Notes: a model not told the origin generated them from the sequence alone. A stretch of 30,067 nucleotides of DNA from a virus (IMGVR_UViG_3300015262_000027:1-30067), one strand, 5' to 3'; shown: positions 13,670-20,635, counted from the stretch's first letter. Numbers and translations: made by a program.

Positions 13670-13873
13670 TTACTGGGTTGCTGTTTTCGCCAACTCCAGC
13701 GCTCTCTTGAATCGACGCATACCGGTCTGAACCGTCTGCACCGGGACGCCTAGAGATTCGGCGGCCTGTTTTGGCTCCATGCCATCAACCAGAACGAGCA
13801 TGGCGCCCTGCTCTGTTACGCCACCCCTGGCGCTGATCAGCTTTGCGATTGCCTTGAACTGTTCGAGCGTCAT
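13670..13873 (-). CDS. KorA/TrfB-like repressor
   Basis: A 67-residue DNA-binding protein: MTLEQFKAIAKLISARGG, then LVLVDGMEPKQAAESLGV and PVQTVQTGMRRFKRALELAK. The LVLVDGM...AA..LG...V motif is that of the KorA/TrfB family of plasmid transcriptional repressors, which also occurs in phages. GAGGTGATTT precedes the ATG. A palindrome (AAGCGC-AAAA-GCGCTT, 13904-13919) lies 31 bases upstream and is a natural autoregulatory operator. It is the second plasmid-like trait in the window after parAB. Confidence 0.75.
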   Translation of the reverse strand: MTLEQFKAIAKLISARGGVTEQGAMLVLVDGMEPKQAAESLGVPVQTVQTGMRRFKRALELAKTATQ

Positions 13874-13903
13874 AAATCACCTCATCGTGCCTTGCTCAAA
13901 TGT

Positions 13904-13919
13904 AAGCGCAAAAGCGCTT
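13904..13919. promoter_or_regulatory. Palindrome upstream of KorA-like gene
   Basis: AAGCGC-AAAA-GCGCTT, perfect 6-bp arms, in the 54-base gap before the KorA-like gene. Candidate operator; it could also act as a hairpin in the leftward transcript. Confidence 0.5.
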
Positions 13920-13927
13920 TACCGCAA

Positions 13928-14359
13928 TCACTCGGGAGATTTATTTTCGACCAGCTCAGCCGGAACGCTCACGACCTCGCCCAGGTGCGCGGCAATGATG
14001 GCCCGGCAGGCGGCGATAAGGTGGGTTTTCCCGAACATCATCCGGTCATCGATATATATACCGTTTTCATCACACAGTGCGGCGCCGATGGTTTCGGGAT
14101 GCTCAACCGTGAAGTCCATAAGGTACTTGCTGATCAGTGGGCCGGCCTGGCTCCAGTCGTTTGACGGCGACCACCTTGTGAGACTTGAAACGTATTGCCC
14201 GGTGCTCCACGAGTCGCCGCAGTGGCCAGGTACGTAGCTGCGCCCGCCATGGGTTTCCAGCTTTTTACCGACTGCCTTGGCCACGGCCCAATCCAGCGCC
14301 AGGCCAGTCAAATCACTGCATTGCACCTCAACCGTCCCGCTTGATATTCCGTTTGTCAT
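13928..14359 (-). CDS. NinX-like protein (DUF2591)
   Basis: A 143-residue protein matching the DUF2591/NinX family of phage proteins of unknown function. The hallmarks are LTGLALDWAVAKAVG near residue 20, YSPS-like WSPSNDWSQAGPLI near 63-76, and a late ALCDENG...ACRAIIAAHLGEVV segment. CAGGGGTGAT precedes the ATG. It lies earlier in the operon than the lambda nin genes. Confidence 0.75.
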   Translation of the reverse strand: MTNGISSGTVEVQCSDLTGLALDWAVAKAVGKKLETHGGRSYVPGHCGDSWSTGQYVSSLTRWSPSNDWSQAGPLISKYLMDFTVEHPETIGAALCDENGIYIDDRMMFGKTHLIAACRAIIAAHLGEVVSVPAELVENKSPE

Positions 14360-14395
14360 CTAATCACCCCTGATTGAAATTGGTCTATATCATCC

Positions 14396-14431
14396 CGCGC
14401 TACGTTCGTGCTCTTCTCAAAACGTAGCGCG
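14396..14431. repeat. Large perfect inverted repeat
   Basis: 11-bp arms CGCGCTACGTT and AACGTAGCGCG around a 14-base loop, 37 bases upstream of the NinX-like start. On the minus strand it is followed by GATATAGA, a possible -10, and it lacks a U-tract. Either an operator or a stable mRNA hairpin. Confidence 0.6.
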
Positions 14432-14451
14432 CAAATGTTCTGTCTGGTAAG

Positions 14452-14841
14452 TTAACAACTACTGTATGGAATAACAGTATCAGGTGACGTGGAAGGGACC
14501 GCCGTAGAATTGGCGTTTGGTGACGTGGAAGGGACTCGGATAGGCATGAGGCTGACGCGATTGGCAAACTGACGGCGTTTTGATGTCGCCTGGGGAGCCC
14601 TCCGGCGATTCCAGGAATCTGCCGCTGCTGAACTGAAGTTGACCTGAATTACATTCCCGCTGACCTGGGCGACCACGTTGCGCGGCTCCCCCGGTTTCCT
14701 GCCTATCTCTGCAAGCTTCTGCACGCTGCAGCCCATCAGGATTTCGACCAGCTCCTGGCCGGTCATATTCCTGGAGGCTGCAGCGGCTTCGATTTCAGCC
14801 CGTTCGGCGCCAGTCCACTGAAAATACTCTTCCTTGGTCAT
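14452..14841 (-). CDS. Hypothetical protein with repeat-derived tail
   Basis: A 129-residue protein. The N-terminal 70 residues are helical (MTKEEYFQWTGAERAEIEAAAASRNM...LVEILMGCSVQKLAEIGRK). The C-terminal 40 contain two VPSTSP motifs encoded by two copies of GGTGACGTGGAAGGGAC (14483 and 14519). That tail looks like intergenic regulatory sequence captured into the frame, so the ancestral stop may lie earlier. AAGGGAG precedes the ATG. Function unknown. Confidence 0.6.
   Translation of the reverse strand: MTKEEYFQWTGAERAEIEAAAASRNMTGQELVEILMGCSVQKLAEIGRKPGEPRNVVAQVSGNVIQVNFSSAAADSWNRRRAPQATSKRRQFANRVSLMPIRVPSTSPNANSTAVPSTSPDTVIPYSSC
14483..14536. repeat. Two tandem GGTGACGTGGAAGGGACC repeats
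   Basis: Copies at 14483-14500 and 14519-14536 (36 bases apart). On the minus strand they read GGTCCCTTCCACGTCACC, which recurs with one change at 16359-16376 upstream of a rightward gene. The left part equals the GGTCCCT arm of the dispersed dyads. Confidence 0.6.
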
Positions 14842-14990
14842 GGATTAACTCCCTTGCTGATCATGCCTGCACGCACTGATGGCATAACCGCCTCAACCTG
14901 TAAAACCCTGGTCAGGCCGCGGATTGCAGTGGCTACTACAACGACGGCGAAGTCATCGCCGGCAAACTCTACAAATTCATCCTTGGTCAA
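14838..14990 (-). CDS. Small protein with non-ATG start
   Basis: A 50-residue frame (TKDEFVEFAGDDFAVVVVATAIRG...) with a short hydrophobic stretch, possibly a membrane or amphipathic helix. It has no ATG near its start. TTG at 14990 is preceded by GGGGTG at a 6-base spacing; a GTG at 14999 is in frame. Its TGA overlaps the next ATG (ATGA). Its opening residues resemble those of the following gene (MTKEE). Unknown function. Confidence 0.5.
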   Translation of the reverse strand: MTKDEFVEFAGDDFAVVVVATAIRGLTRVLQVEAVMPSVRAGMISKGVNP

Positions 14991-15019
14991 AGCGGTCACC
15001 CCAAAAATTTAAGTGATTA

Positions 15020-15223
15020 TTATGCGCGCTGCTTGGCGATGAACTCAGGTAGCTCGCCGGTCCTGCGGTACTCTTCCAGAATGGCACGCATGGCGATTCT
15101 AGCCATTACGCTGTGCAGCTGTCCTTCCTTGTGAGCCATTTCTTTCCATTCGTCATACTCGCTATCAACGAGTCGGACCTTTATCTGTTTTTCGTGCATC
15201 AATTCTTCTGGTACGTATGCCAT
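15020..15223 (-). CDS. Arc-like ribbon-helix-helix regulator
   Basis: A 67-residue protein: KQIKVRLVDSEYDEWKEMAHKEGQLHSVMARIAMRAILEEY. The beta strand (QIKVRLV) and two helices are the pattern of MetJ/Arc repressors. AAGGGG lies 6 bases before ATG 15223; an in-frame ATG nine residues in is possible. It follows cro by 24 bases, where lambda has cII. It could help cro set the lytic-lysogenic decision. Confidence 0.65.
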   Translation of the reverse strand: MAYVPEELMHEKQIKVRLVDSEYDEWKEMAHKEGQLHSVMARIAMRAILEEYRRTGELPEFIAKQRA

Positions 15224-15247
15224 ATCAACCCCTTGGTTTTACCATGA

Positions 15248-15451
15248 TCAGTCTGGTGCTGCTTTCTTCTTTGCTTTCGGGAACTCGCTACGCTCGACCC
15301 CTTTTGCCTTTCCGTCTGACAGCAGAGTAATGAGAATGTCTCTACCCGCATCAACCGCCTTCGTTATCCCTTGATGACTTACACCGAGCATCTTCCCTAC
15401 CTTGGCCGGGCCAAGTTCTGCGACCAACTGTTTTAGCGGAACACCTTGCAT
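15248..15451 (-). CDS. cro: Cro repressor
   Basis: A 67-residue protein resembling lambda Cro (66 residues): MQGVPLKQLVAELGPAKVGK, MLGVSHQGITKAVDAGRDI as the helix-turn-helix, then LITLLSDGKAKGVERSEFP as the beta-hairpin dimer strand and a basic tail KAKKKAAPD. I chose the ATG at 15451 over one at 15508 because GGGGGAG is 6 bases upstream and because the longer start would place the promoter inside the gene. First gene of the leftward operon. No divergent CI gene faces it. Confidence 0.85.
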   Translation of the reverse strand: MQGVPLKQLVAELGPAKVGKMLGVSHQGITKAVDAGRDILITLLSDGKAKGVERSEFPKAKKKAAPD

Positions 15452-15479
15452 GAACAACTCCCCCGCCGATTGATGCGCA

Positions 15480-15508
15480 ATGGTAACTAACGGTTGCGGA
15501 GTCTTCAA
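15480..15508 (-). promoter_or_regulatory. cro promoter (PR-like)
   Basis: TTGAAG (15508-15503), a 17-base spacer, TACCAT (15485-15480), about 29 bases upstream of the cro ATG. AACGGT occurs twice, 18 bases apart, across this promoter (15489 and 15507), and may mark Cro operators. Confidence 0.6.
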
Positions 15509-15527
15509 CGGTATTTCGTGAAGTTTA

Positions 15528-15543
15528 GTCTCTTTAGAGGGGC
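15528..15543. promoter_or_regulatory. Dispersed dyad, copy 5 (GTCTCT-TTAG-AGGGGC)
   Basis: One mismatch from consensus. It lies 20 bases upstream of the cro -35 and at the beginning of the rightward leader, so it sits where both early promoters could be controlled. Confidence 0.5.
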
Positions 15544-15619
15544 TGGCAACCTAAAAAATATTTCACCGAAAGGACTTTACAGGTTCGCAACCGAGAGTTA
15601 CCTTTACATCCATCGAATC

Positions 15620-15637
15620 GGTCCCTTCCAAGAGACC
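15620..15637. promoter_or_regulatory. Dispersed dyad, copy 6 (GGTCCCT-TCCA-AGAGACC)
   Basis: 7-bp arms with one mismatch, directly upstream of the boxA element in the rightward leader. Confidence 0.6.
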
Positions 15638-15647
15638 CGAAACGAAC

Positions 15648-15692
15648 CGCTCTTTACACAACTTGAAGACAGACCCAGGACGAGTTCCTGGG
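15648..15692 (+). promoter_or_regulatory. nut-like antitermination site (boxA + boxB hairpin)
   Basis: CGCTCTTTACA (15648-15658) closely matches the boxA of rrn and lambdoid nut sites (CGCTCTTA / TGCTCTTTAACA). Fifteen bases on is a perfect hairpin CCCAGGA-CGAGT-TCCTGGG (15674-15692) with a 5-base loop, as in boxB. It would recruit NusB/S10 and possibly an N-type protein to let RNA polymerase read through terminators. Confidence 0.65.
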
Positions 15693-16149
15693 AACAGTAC
15701 GCAACACGGCATGCGTCCGTGACCGAGAGATCGGAGCGCAAGGTTTGCCGGCGGCACAGAGTAACGACGGGGATCGCTGCGACAGTTCGTCGTAAAGCTA
15801 CAGGCAGCGTGACAGCCGGAAAGACGGCACCTTTATTCAATAGGTGGCCACTGCCTGCCCAGTGAGCGAGCAATAGGAGATTCCATCATGGACTGACAAC
15901 AGCGAGTCATCTGTGTGGCACAGCAAGCCTGAAGGCTGCGCCCAACACCCATACAGGCAGCGGACAGCGGGCCATCGATCTCACCGCGGATCGGCCGGAA
16001 CACCGGTAGGCCAACCGAACGAGCACGGAAAACTTGACGCAACAAGCCAGGCCGGTCGCCAGCAGCGCGGCCTGGACCCTTTCACCAGTGCCGATTCGAT
16101 GAGTCGGCAGCGGGAAATCAATAACCAACGCAAGCAGGGGTGCAGGCAC

Positions 16150-16344
16150 ATGAACAATGAAACAGGGATGGCCCTAGAGGGCGAGGATTTTGAAATGAGC
16201 GTGATCAGCCTTCGCGGGCTGTTCGTTACCGGAAAGATGGGCGGATCTGCCACCTACCCGAGCGAACGATCTGCACGCCTGGCGCAGCAGCGCATACCAG
16301 GCAACGGACAGGCTCGCACCTTCCGCCATCACAGCCGCCTTTAA
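16150..16344 (+). CDS. Small hypothetical protein, first gene of rightward operon
   Basis: A 64-residue protein (MNNETGMALEGEDFEM...) with an acidic start and an arginine-rich tail (SERSARLAQQR...FRHHSRL). It is the first gene after the nut-like leader, where lambda has N, but the basic part is at the wrong end for an N-type arginine-rich motif. The start at 16150 follows AGGGGTG. Function unknown. Confidence 0.5.
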   Translation: MNNETGMALEGEDFEMSVISLRGLFVTGKMGGSATYPSERSARLAQQRIPGNGQARTFRHHSRL

Positions 16345-16358
16345 AGCACGAAATTAGC

Positions 16359-16376
16359 GGTCTCTTCCACGTCACC
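16359..16376. promoter_or_regulatory. Dispersed dyad variant, copy 7 (GGTCTCTTCCACGTCACC)
   Basis: Left arm matches the dyad family; the right arm is CGTCACC, as in the 14483 and 14519 repeats. It ends 13 bases before the ATG at 16390, just upstream of its Shine-Dalgarno (GAGGGA). Confidence 0.5.
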
Positions 16377-16389
16377 GAGGGAAACTGAA

Positions 16390-16632
16390 ATGTTCAACTC
16401 AACAGCGAGAGCGGTTTTCGATGAACGATTGAAAAAGATCCACGCAATGCCCGCCGGCGACCTGGTAGGCAGCGAGTCGGAACTGAATTACCTGCAGGGC
16501 TTTGTCTCCTACGCACTTTGGAGCGGCGACATCGACCACCAAGAATCAAGCCAGATGAACAGCAACCTCGCGGCAGCCCGAAGCGCTCGCGTCTCCCGCC
16601 TTTGCAGCGCCACCGAGAGGATGCACGCATGA
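16390..16632 (+). CDS. Hypothetical early protein
   Basis: An 80-residue, mostly helical protein (MFNSTARAVFDERLKKIHAM...LNYLQGFVSYALWSGDID...). GAGGGA precedes the ATG. It begins a run of five overlapping small genes ahead of Red beta. No family recognised. Confidence 0.6.
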   Translation: MFNSTARAVFDERLKKIHAMPAGDLVGSESELNYLQGFVSYALWSGDIDHQESSQMNSNLAAARSARVSRLCSATERMHA

Positions 16633-16823
16633 CTACCGCGCCAGTTAAATCGCTGATCGACGAACAGCTCGCAGATATCGAGCGCGGCCTGGCCATCATT
16701 GCCCACGGCATACCGTTCTATCATGTGATCGGCAAGTCGCCGGACTTCAAGGTGTGCGACCTGACCGTCAAGCTCTCAGCCACGCAGAAAGGCAACAGGA
16801 TTGCCGTGAGAGCGCGGCCATGA
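16629..16823 (+). CDS. Small early hypothetical protein
   Basis: A 64-residue protein (MTTAPVKSLIDEQLADIERGLAIIAHG...) with an N-terminal helix and C-terminal strands. ATG 16629 overlaps the previous stop (ATGA); its own TGA overlaps the next start. Function unknown. Confidence 0.6.
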   Translation: MTTAPVKSLIDEQLADIERGLAIIAHGIPFYHVIGKSPDFKVCDLTVKLSATQKGNRIAVRARP

Positions 16824-17194
16824 CGCAGACGACTGATGACAAGTTGCGCGAGCTGGCCAAGGCCTATTCCCGACACAGGGAAGCATGGCGAAAGAACGCT
16901 CAGGCAATCCGCGAGCAGCATGCCGACGCCGAAACATTCGTCGACCTGAAGCCCTACCGCAACCGGTACATGAGCGGCGAGTGGATGGAGCCTGAAGAGG
17001 TTCTGAAGTGGAAGGGATGGCTACACGCAGTCGACACCATCCAAGCCTGGGACGACAAGGAATTAGAAGAGGACGACATCTACCGATCGATGGCGATCCT
17101 GCTCGATGAGCGCAAAGAGATCAACGCCCAAGGCGCCCGCATCCGCAACCGCCTGCGCATCATCGGAGACCAGTTGCTGAGGGCCGACCCATGA
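16820..17194 (+). CDS. Early helical hypothetical protein
   Basis: A 124-residue, highly charged helical protein. The middle holds LKPYRNRYMSGEWMEPEEVLKWKGW; the second half (DIYRSMAILLDERKEINAQGARIRNRLRIIGDQLL) can form a coiled coil. It overlaps both neighbours by 4 bases. No recognised domain. Confidence 0.65.
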   Translation: MTQTTDDKLRELAKAYSRHREAWRKNAQAIREQHADAETFVDLKPYRNRYMSGEWMEPEEVLKWKGWLHAVDTIQAWDDKELEEDDIYRSMAILLDERKEINAQGARIRNRLRIIGDQLLRADP

Positions 17195-17427
17195 GCACCA
17201 GCTACGCAGACAGCGCCCAGGCCCGGGAATGGGATCGGCAGCACGACGCATGGGGCAGGCCCCGGAAAGTGTCGAATGACTTCTTCCACGACTACGAGGC
17301 GAGTGCCGTACGGAGCGCTGAGCGGGAAGCGATCCGGCTGGCCGAACGCAAGGCCGCCCAGGTGCGGATCAATGCGGCGGTCGAGCAGATCGCGGTCTTC
17401 TTCAAGAAAAAGGCGGATAGCCTATGA
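17191..17427 (+). CDS. Early hypothetical protein
   Basis: A 78-residue protein with an acidic, aromatic start (MSTSYADSAQAREWDRQHDAWG) and a long charged helix (AERKAAQVRINAAVEQIAVFFKKKADSL). It overlaps both neighbours. Unknown function. Confidence 0.6.
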   Translation: MSTSYADSAQAREWDRQHDAWGRPRKVSNDFFHDYEASAVRSAEREAIRLAERKAAQVRINAAVEQIAVFFKKKADSL

Positions 17428-17543
17428 CAGCCCGCCAATCAAAGCGCCGCCGGCTGATCTGGACCGGATCGTTCATCGGCGTATCGCCGTGGCTTTTCCT
17501 TCTCACAATCATCGCGCTGGCTGATCTGGTCGCGCCGATTTAA
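17424..17543 (+). CDS. Tiny single-pass membrane protein
   Basis: A 39-residue protein with a basic N-terminus (MTARQSKRRRLIW) and one hydrophobic helix (FIGVSPWLFLLTIIALADLV). Its positive-inside charge suggests a cytoplasmic N-terminus. ATG 17424 overlaps the previous stop. It is the last member of the small-gene run before the Red beta control region. Unknown function. Confidence 0.55.
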   Translation: MTARQSKRRRLIWTGSFIGVSPWLFLLTIIALADLVAPI

Positions 17544-17552
17544 CTAATAACC

Positions 17553-17570
17553 GGTCTCTTCCAAAGGACC
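17553..17570. promoter_or_regulatory. Dispersed dyad, copy 8 (GGTCTCT-TCCA-AAGGACC)
   Basis: Upstream of Red beta, ending 15 bases before its ATG and just before the Shine-Dalgarno AGGGGGG. As RNA it forms a hairpin next to the ribosome site. Confidence 0.6.
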
Positions 17571-17585
17571 AGGGGGGTAACAACC

Positions 17586-18404
17586 ATGAGCGCAGTTATG
17601 AAGCAGGCCGAGCATGTGCCGGCTATGTCCGAGTCAGCCCTTGTTGAAGTGTTAAGCAGCAGCCTTTACCCGGGCGCCGCCCATAACTCAGTGGTCATGG
17701 TTTTGGCCTACTGCAAGGCCGCCCAGCTTGATCCGATGCTGAAGCCGGTCCACATCGTGCCTATCTGGAGCAAGTCCGCGGGCCGTATGGTTGACACCGT
17801 GATGCCTGGTGTTGGCCTGTACCGGATCCAGGCAGCGCGCACCGGCCAGTATGCCGGGATCAGCGAGCCGGTCTATGGGCCTGAGATCACCATGAAGCTT
17901 TCCGGCCTAGAGGTCACCTTCCCAGAGTGGTGCCGGGTGACGGTAAAGCGCCAGATGGGCAACGGCCTGGTCGCCGAGTTCACCGCCAACGAGCGCTGGC
18001 TGGAGAACTACGCCACGGCCAAGAAAGACACCCAGGCGCCGAATGCCATGTGGCTGAAGCGAGCGTATGCACAGCTTGCCAAGTGCGCCGAGGCGCAGGC
18101 CCTGCGCAAGGCATTCCCCGAGGTCGGATCAGCCCCAACGGCTGACGAAATGGAAGGCAAGGCGTTCGAGGAAGTCGCTCGCGATGTCAGCCCGCAACAG
18201 CAGGCCGAGCCAGAGCCCGAAGCGCTTCCGGCCTACTCGGACGACCTGCTCAAAGAAAACCTCGTCAAGTGGCAGCCGCTGATTGACGCCAACCGAACCA
18301 GCCCCGAACACCTGATCGCGACCATCAGCAGCAAGTACACGCTGACCGATGCGCAGAAAGAACAAATCACCAACCTGAAAGCCCTCGACGGAGACGCAGC
18401 ATGA
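17586..18404 (+). CDS. bet: Red beta-type single-strand annealing protein
   Basis: A 272-residue Bet/RecT-superfamily protein. The conserved block GAAHNSVVMVLAYCKAAQLDPMLKPVHIVPIWSK, VMPGVGLYRIQAARTGQYAGISEP and MWLKRAYAQLAKCAEAQALRKAFPE is diagnostic of lambda Bet-like recombinases. These anneal complementary ssDNA produced by the partner exonuclease. The C-terminal part is an acidic, disordered linker plus a small helical domain. AGGGGGG precedes the ATG. Its stop overlaps the exonuclease start, as expected for a recombinase pair. Confidence 0.93.
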   Translation: MSAVMKQAEHVPAMSESALVEVLSSSLYPGAAHNSVVMVLAYCKAAQLDPMLKPVHIVPIWSKSAGRMVDTVMPGVGLYRIQAARTGQYAGISEPVYGPEITMKLSGLEVTFPEWCRVTVKRQMGNGLVAEFTANERWLENYATAKKDTQAPNAMWLKRAYAQLAKCAEAQALRKAFPEVGSAPTADEMEGKAFEEVARDVSPQQQAEPEPEALPAYSDDLLKENLVKWQPLIDANRTSPEHLIATISSKYTLTDAQKEQITNLKALDGDAA

Positions 18405-20056
18405 AAATTCACAACGTAGCTCAAGGTTCCGCCGAGTGGCATGCCCTGCGCGGCCAGCACTTCACCGCCTCCGAAGCTCCAGCCATGATGGGCGCCTCGA
18501 AGTACCAGACCCGCACCGATCTGCTGACCCTGAAAAAGACCGGGATCGCGCCGGACGTCACGCCGTCTCAGCAGTTCATCTTCGACAAGGGCCATGCCAC
18601 TGAGGCGGCGGCCCGACCGCTGGTTGAAGTGATGATCGGCGAAGAGCTGTATCCGGTCGTAGGCACCTCGGGCAACTTGCTCGCCTCGATGGACGGCGCG
18701 ACGATGCTCGGCTAGACGCTGTTCGAGCACAAGCTTTGGAACGAATCGCTGGTCGCCCAGGTGAAGGCTGAAGACCTGGGTCCGCACTACTACTGGCAGC
18801 TTGAGCAGCAGCTACTGGTCAGCGGGGCCGAACGTGTGATTTTCGTTTGCTCCGATGGCACCCCTGACAACTTCGTCAGTATGGAGTACCGCGCGGTCGC
18901 CGGTCGCGCCGAGCAACTGGTCGAAGGCTGGAAGCAGTTCGAGGCAGATCTTGCGGTGCATGAGATCAACAGCGCGCCTTCAATCGTCGTCGGCAAGGCC
19001 CCGGATGAACTGCCAGCGCTGCGCATCGAGCTGACAGGCATGGTTACCGCCAGCAACCTGAAAGTGTTCGAGCAGTCGGCCTTGGCGGTCATTGATACGG
19101 TGAAAACTACGCTGACCACCGACCAGGACTTCGCCGACGCCAAAAAGGCCGTCAAGTGGTGCGGCGATGTTGAGGAAGCAGTCGCGACAGCCAAGAAGCA
19201 GGCGCTGTCGCAAACCCAGTCCATCGAAGAACTGTTTTCGTCGCTGGATCGCGTCTCTGCGCATGCCCGCGAAACCCGGCTGAAGGTCGACAAGTTGGTC
19301 AAGGCTCAGGAATTGGTCGTAAAGACCAGCATCAAGCAGAAGGCCGAGCAGGCGCTGACTGATCACGTCGCAGCGATCAACAAGACCCTGGGCAAAGTGG
19401 TGCTGCCGCCGATCGCAGCAGACTTCGCGGGCGCCATGAAGAACAAGCGCACCATTGCCAGCTTGCAGGACGCTGTTGATACCGAGCTGGCCCGGGCCAA
19501 GATCGACGCTAGCCAGTTGGCCGACGCTATCCGCCTGAACCTTGAAAGCCTGCGCACCCTCGCCATCGACCACGCTTTCCTGTTTGTCGACGCTCAGCAG
19601 CTGGTCACGAAGGCCAATGACGACCTGGTGGCACTGATCAAAGTTCGCATTTCCGAACACAAGAAAGCCGAGGAAGAAAAGGCCGAGGCCCTGCGCGAGA
19701 AGATCCGCAAGGAAGAATTGCAGCGCATCGAGGACGAAGCCAAGGCGAAGCAGGCGGCCGAAGTAGTTCCCGAGCCCGCGCCTGTCGCAACACCAGCGCC
19801 GGTGTCGACTCCTGAGCCGGTGAAAGCTGCCCAAGTCGTTCAGCAGTCCGCCAAGCCTGTAGCAGCACCAACCCATCAAGCGCTGACCTTGCAAGCCAAT
19901 GTTTTCGACCTGGAGGAGCTGGTCAAGGCCGTGGCCGCTGGCGAGGCTCCGCTGTCGGTGTTGGTGGTCAACTGGGAAGCGCTCGACGCACTGGTCGCCT
20001 CCCAAGGCGCCGCATTCAGCATGGCCGGCGTAAGGCTGGACAAAGTAGCGGCATAA
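18401..20056 (+). pseudogene. YqaJ-type recombination exonuclease, amber-interrupted
   Basis: The frame encodes a YqaJ/lambda-exonuclease-like nuclease: AEWHALRGQHFTASEAPAMMG near residue 12, FDKGHATEAAARP near 65, and LFEHKLWN at 107-114, which carries the catalytic E-x-K. Codon 105 is TAG (18713-18715), in DGATMLG-stop-TLFEHK; a tryptophan TGG would fit there. The product would stop just before the metal-binding Glu/Lys. The downstream half stays open for 446 codons: the rest of the nuclease fold, a coiled-coil region and a proline-rich linker. This open tail argues for a recent mutation or a sequencing error. A GTG at 18761 could start only a non-catalytic fragment. Confidence 0.85.
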
Positions 20057-20104
20057 CTATTCAAGCCCCGGCAGCCGCTGGGGCATTCAATCGAGGTAAT
20101 GAGC

Positions 20105-20635
20105 ATGGCCCGCGGTGTAAACAAAGTCATATTGGTGGGGACTTGCGGACAAGATCCTGAAGTTCGGTTTCTACCCAACGGTAACGCGGTAACCAACCTG
20201 AGCCTGGCCACAAGCGAACAGTGGACCGACAAGCAGACCGGCCAGAAGGTCGAGAAAACGGAATGGCACCGCGTGTCACTGTTCGGCAAGGTCGCCGAGA
20301 TCGCCGGTGAGTACCTGCGCAAAGGCAGCCAGGTCTACATTGAGGGCAAGCTGCAGACCCGAGAATGGGAGAAGGACGGCATCAAGCGCTACACGACTGA
20401 AATCGTCGTCGACATGCAGGGCACCATGCAGCTCCTGGGCGGAAAGCCGCAAGACGGCAACCAGCAGCAATCGGCGGCGCGCCAGCAACCTCAGCAGCGC
20501 CAGCAGCCGGCTCGCCAGCAGCAGACAGATCCGGCGCATCGCGCAAATGGTCCGCAGGGCGGGGTTGCGCCTGACTTCGACTCATTCGATGACGACATAC
20601 CTTTTGCGCCGCTCCACAGCCTGATCGGCGCTTGA
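20105..20635 (+). CDS. ssb: Single-stranded DNA-binding protein
   Basis: A 176-residue SSB. The OB fold is clear: [35 protein letters not shown], then [38 protein letters not shown] Gln/Arg-rich disordered linker follows. The acidic tip [11 protein letters not shown] is followed by nine more residues, so the usual C-terminal DDDIPF partner-binding tail is not terminal. ATG 20105 is preferred over 20099 from GAGG spacing. It protects ssDNA and works with Bet and NinB. Confidence 0.93.
   Translation: MARGVNKVILVGTCGQDPEVRFLPNGNAVTNLSLATSEQWTDKQTGQKVEKTEWHRVSLFGKVAEIAGEYLRKGSQVYIEGKLQTREWEKDGIKRYTTEIVVDMQGTMQLLGGKPQDGNQQQSAARQQPQQRQQPARQQQTDPAHRANGPQGGVAPDFDSFDDDIPFAPLHSLIGA

Larger units (their letters stand above)
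15538..16149 (+). ncRNA. Long untranslated leader of the rightward operon
   Basis: About 600 bases without a convincing gene in any frame. In lambda this place holds CI and the left promoter region. It contains a boxA/boxB pair, a GTCCCT dyad, further inverted repeats such as CACTG-N6-CAGTG (about 15848) and a stunted frame at 15888 (ATG GAC TGA) with GGAG upstream. I read it as a transcribed antitermination leader, possibly with a small RNA. Confidence 0.5.

Noticed and set aside
15494-15865. 123-residue plus-strand frame in the immunity region as a CI candidate
   Set aside because: No helix-turn-helix or protease fold, runs through the nut-like site and a dyad, and has no ribosome site.
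18713-18715. TAG recoding by a suppressor tRNA
   Set aside because: The three tRNAs here read UAC, UCA and GGA, and TAG ends the adenine methyltransferase gene, so no recoding is supported.
18980-20005. 341-residue minus-strand frame
   Set aside because: Antisense to the exonuclease C-terminal half; no ribosome site or family features.
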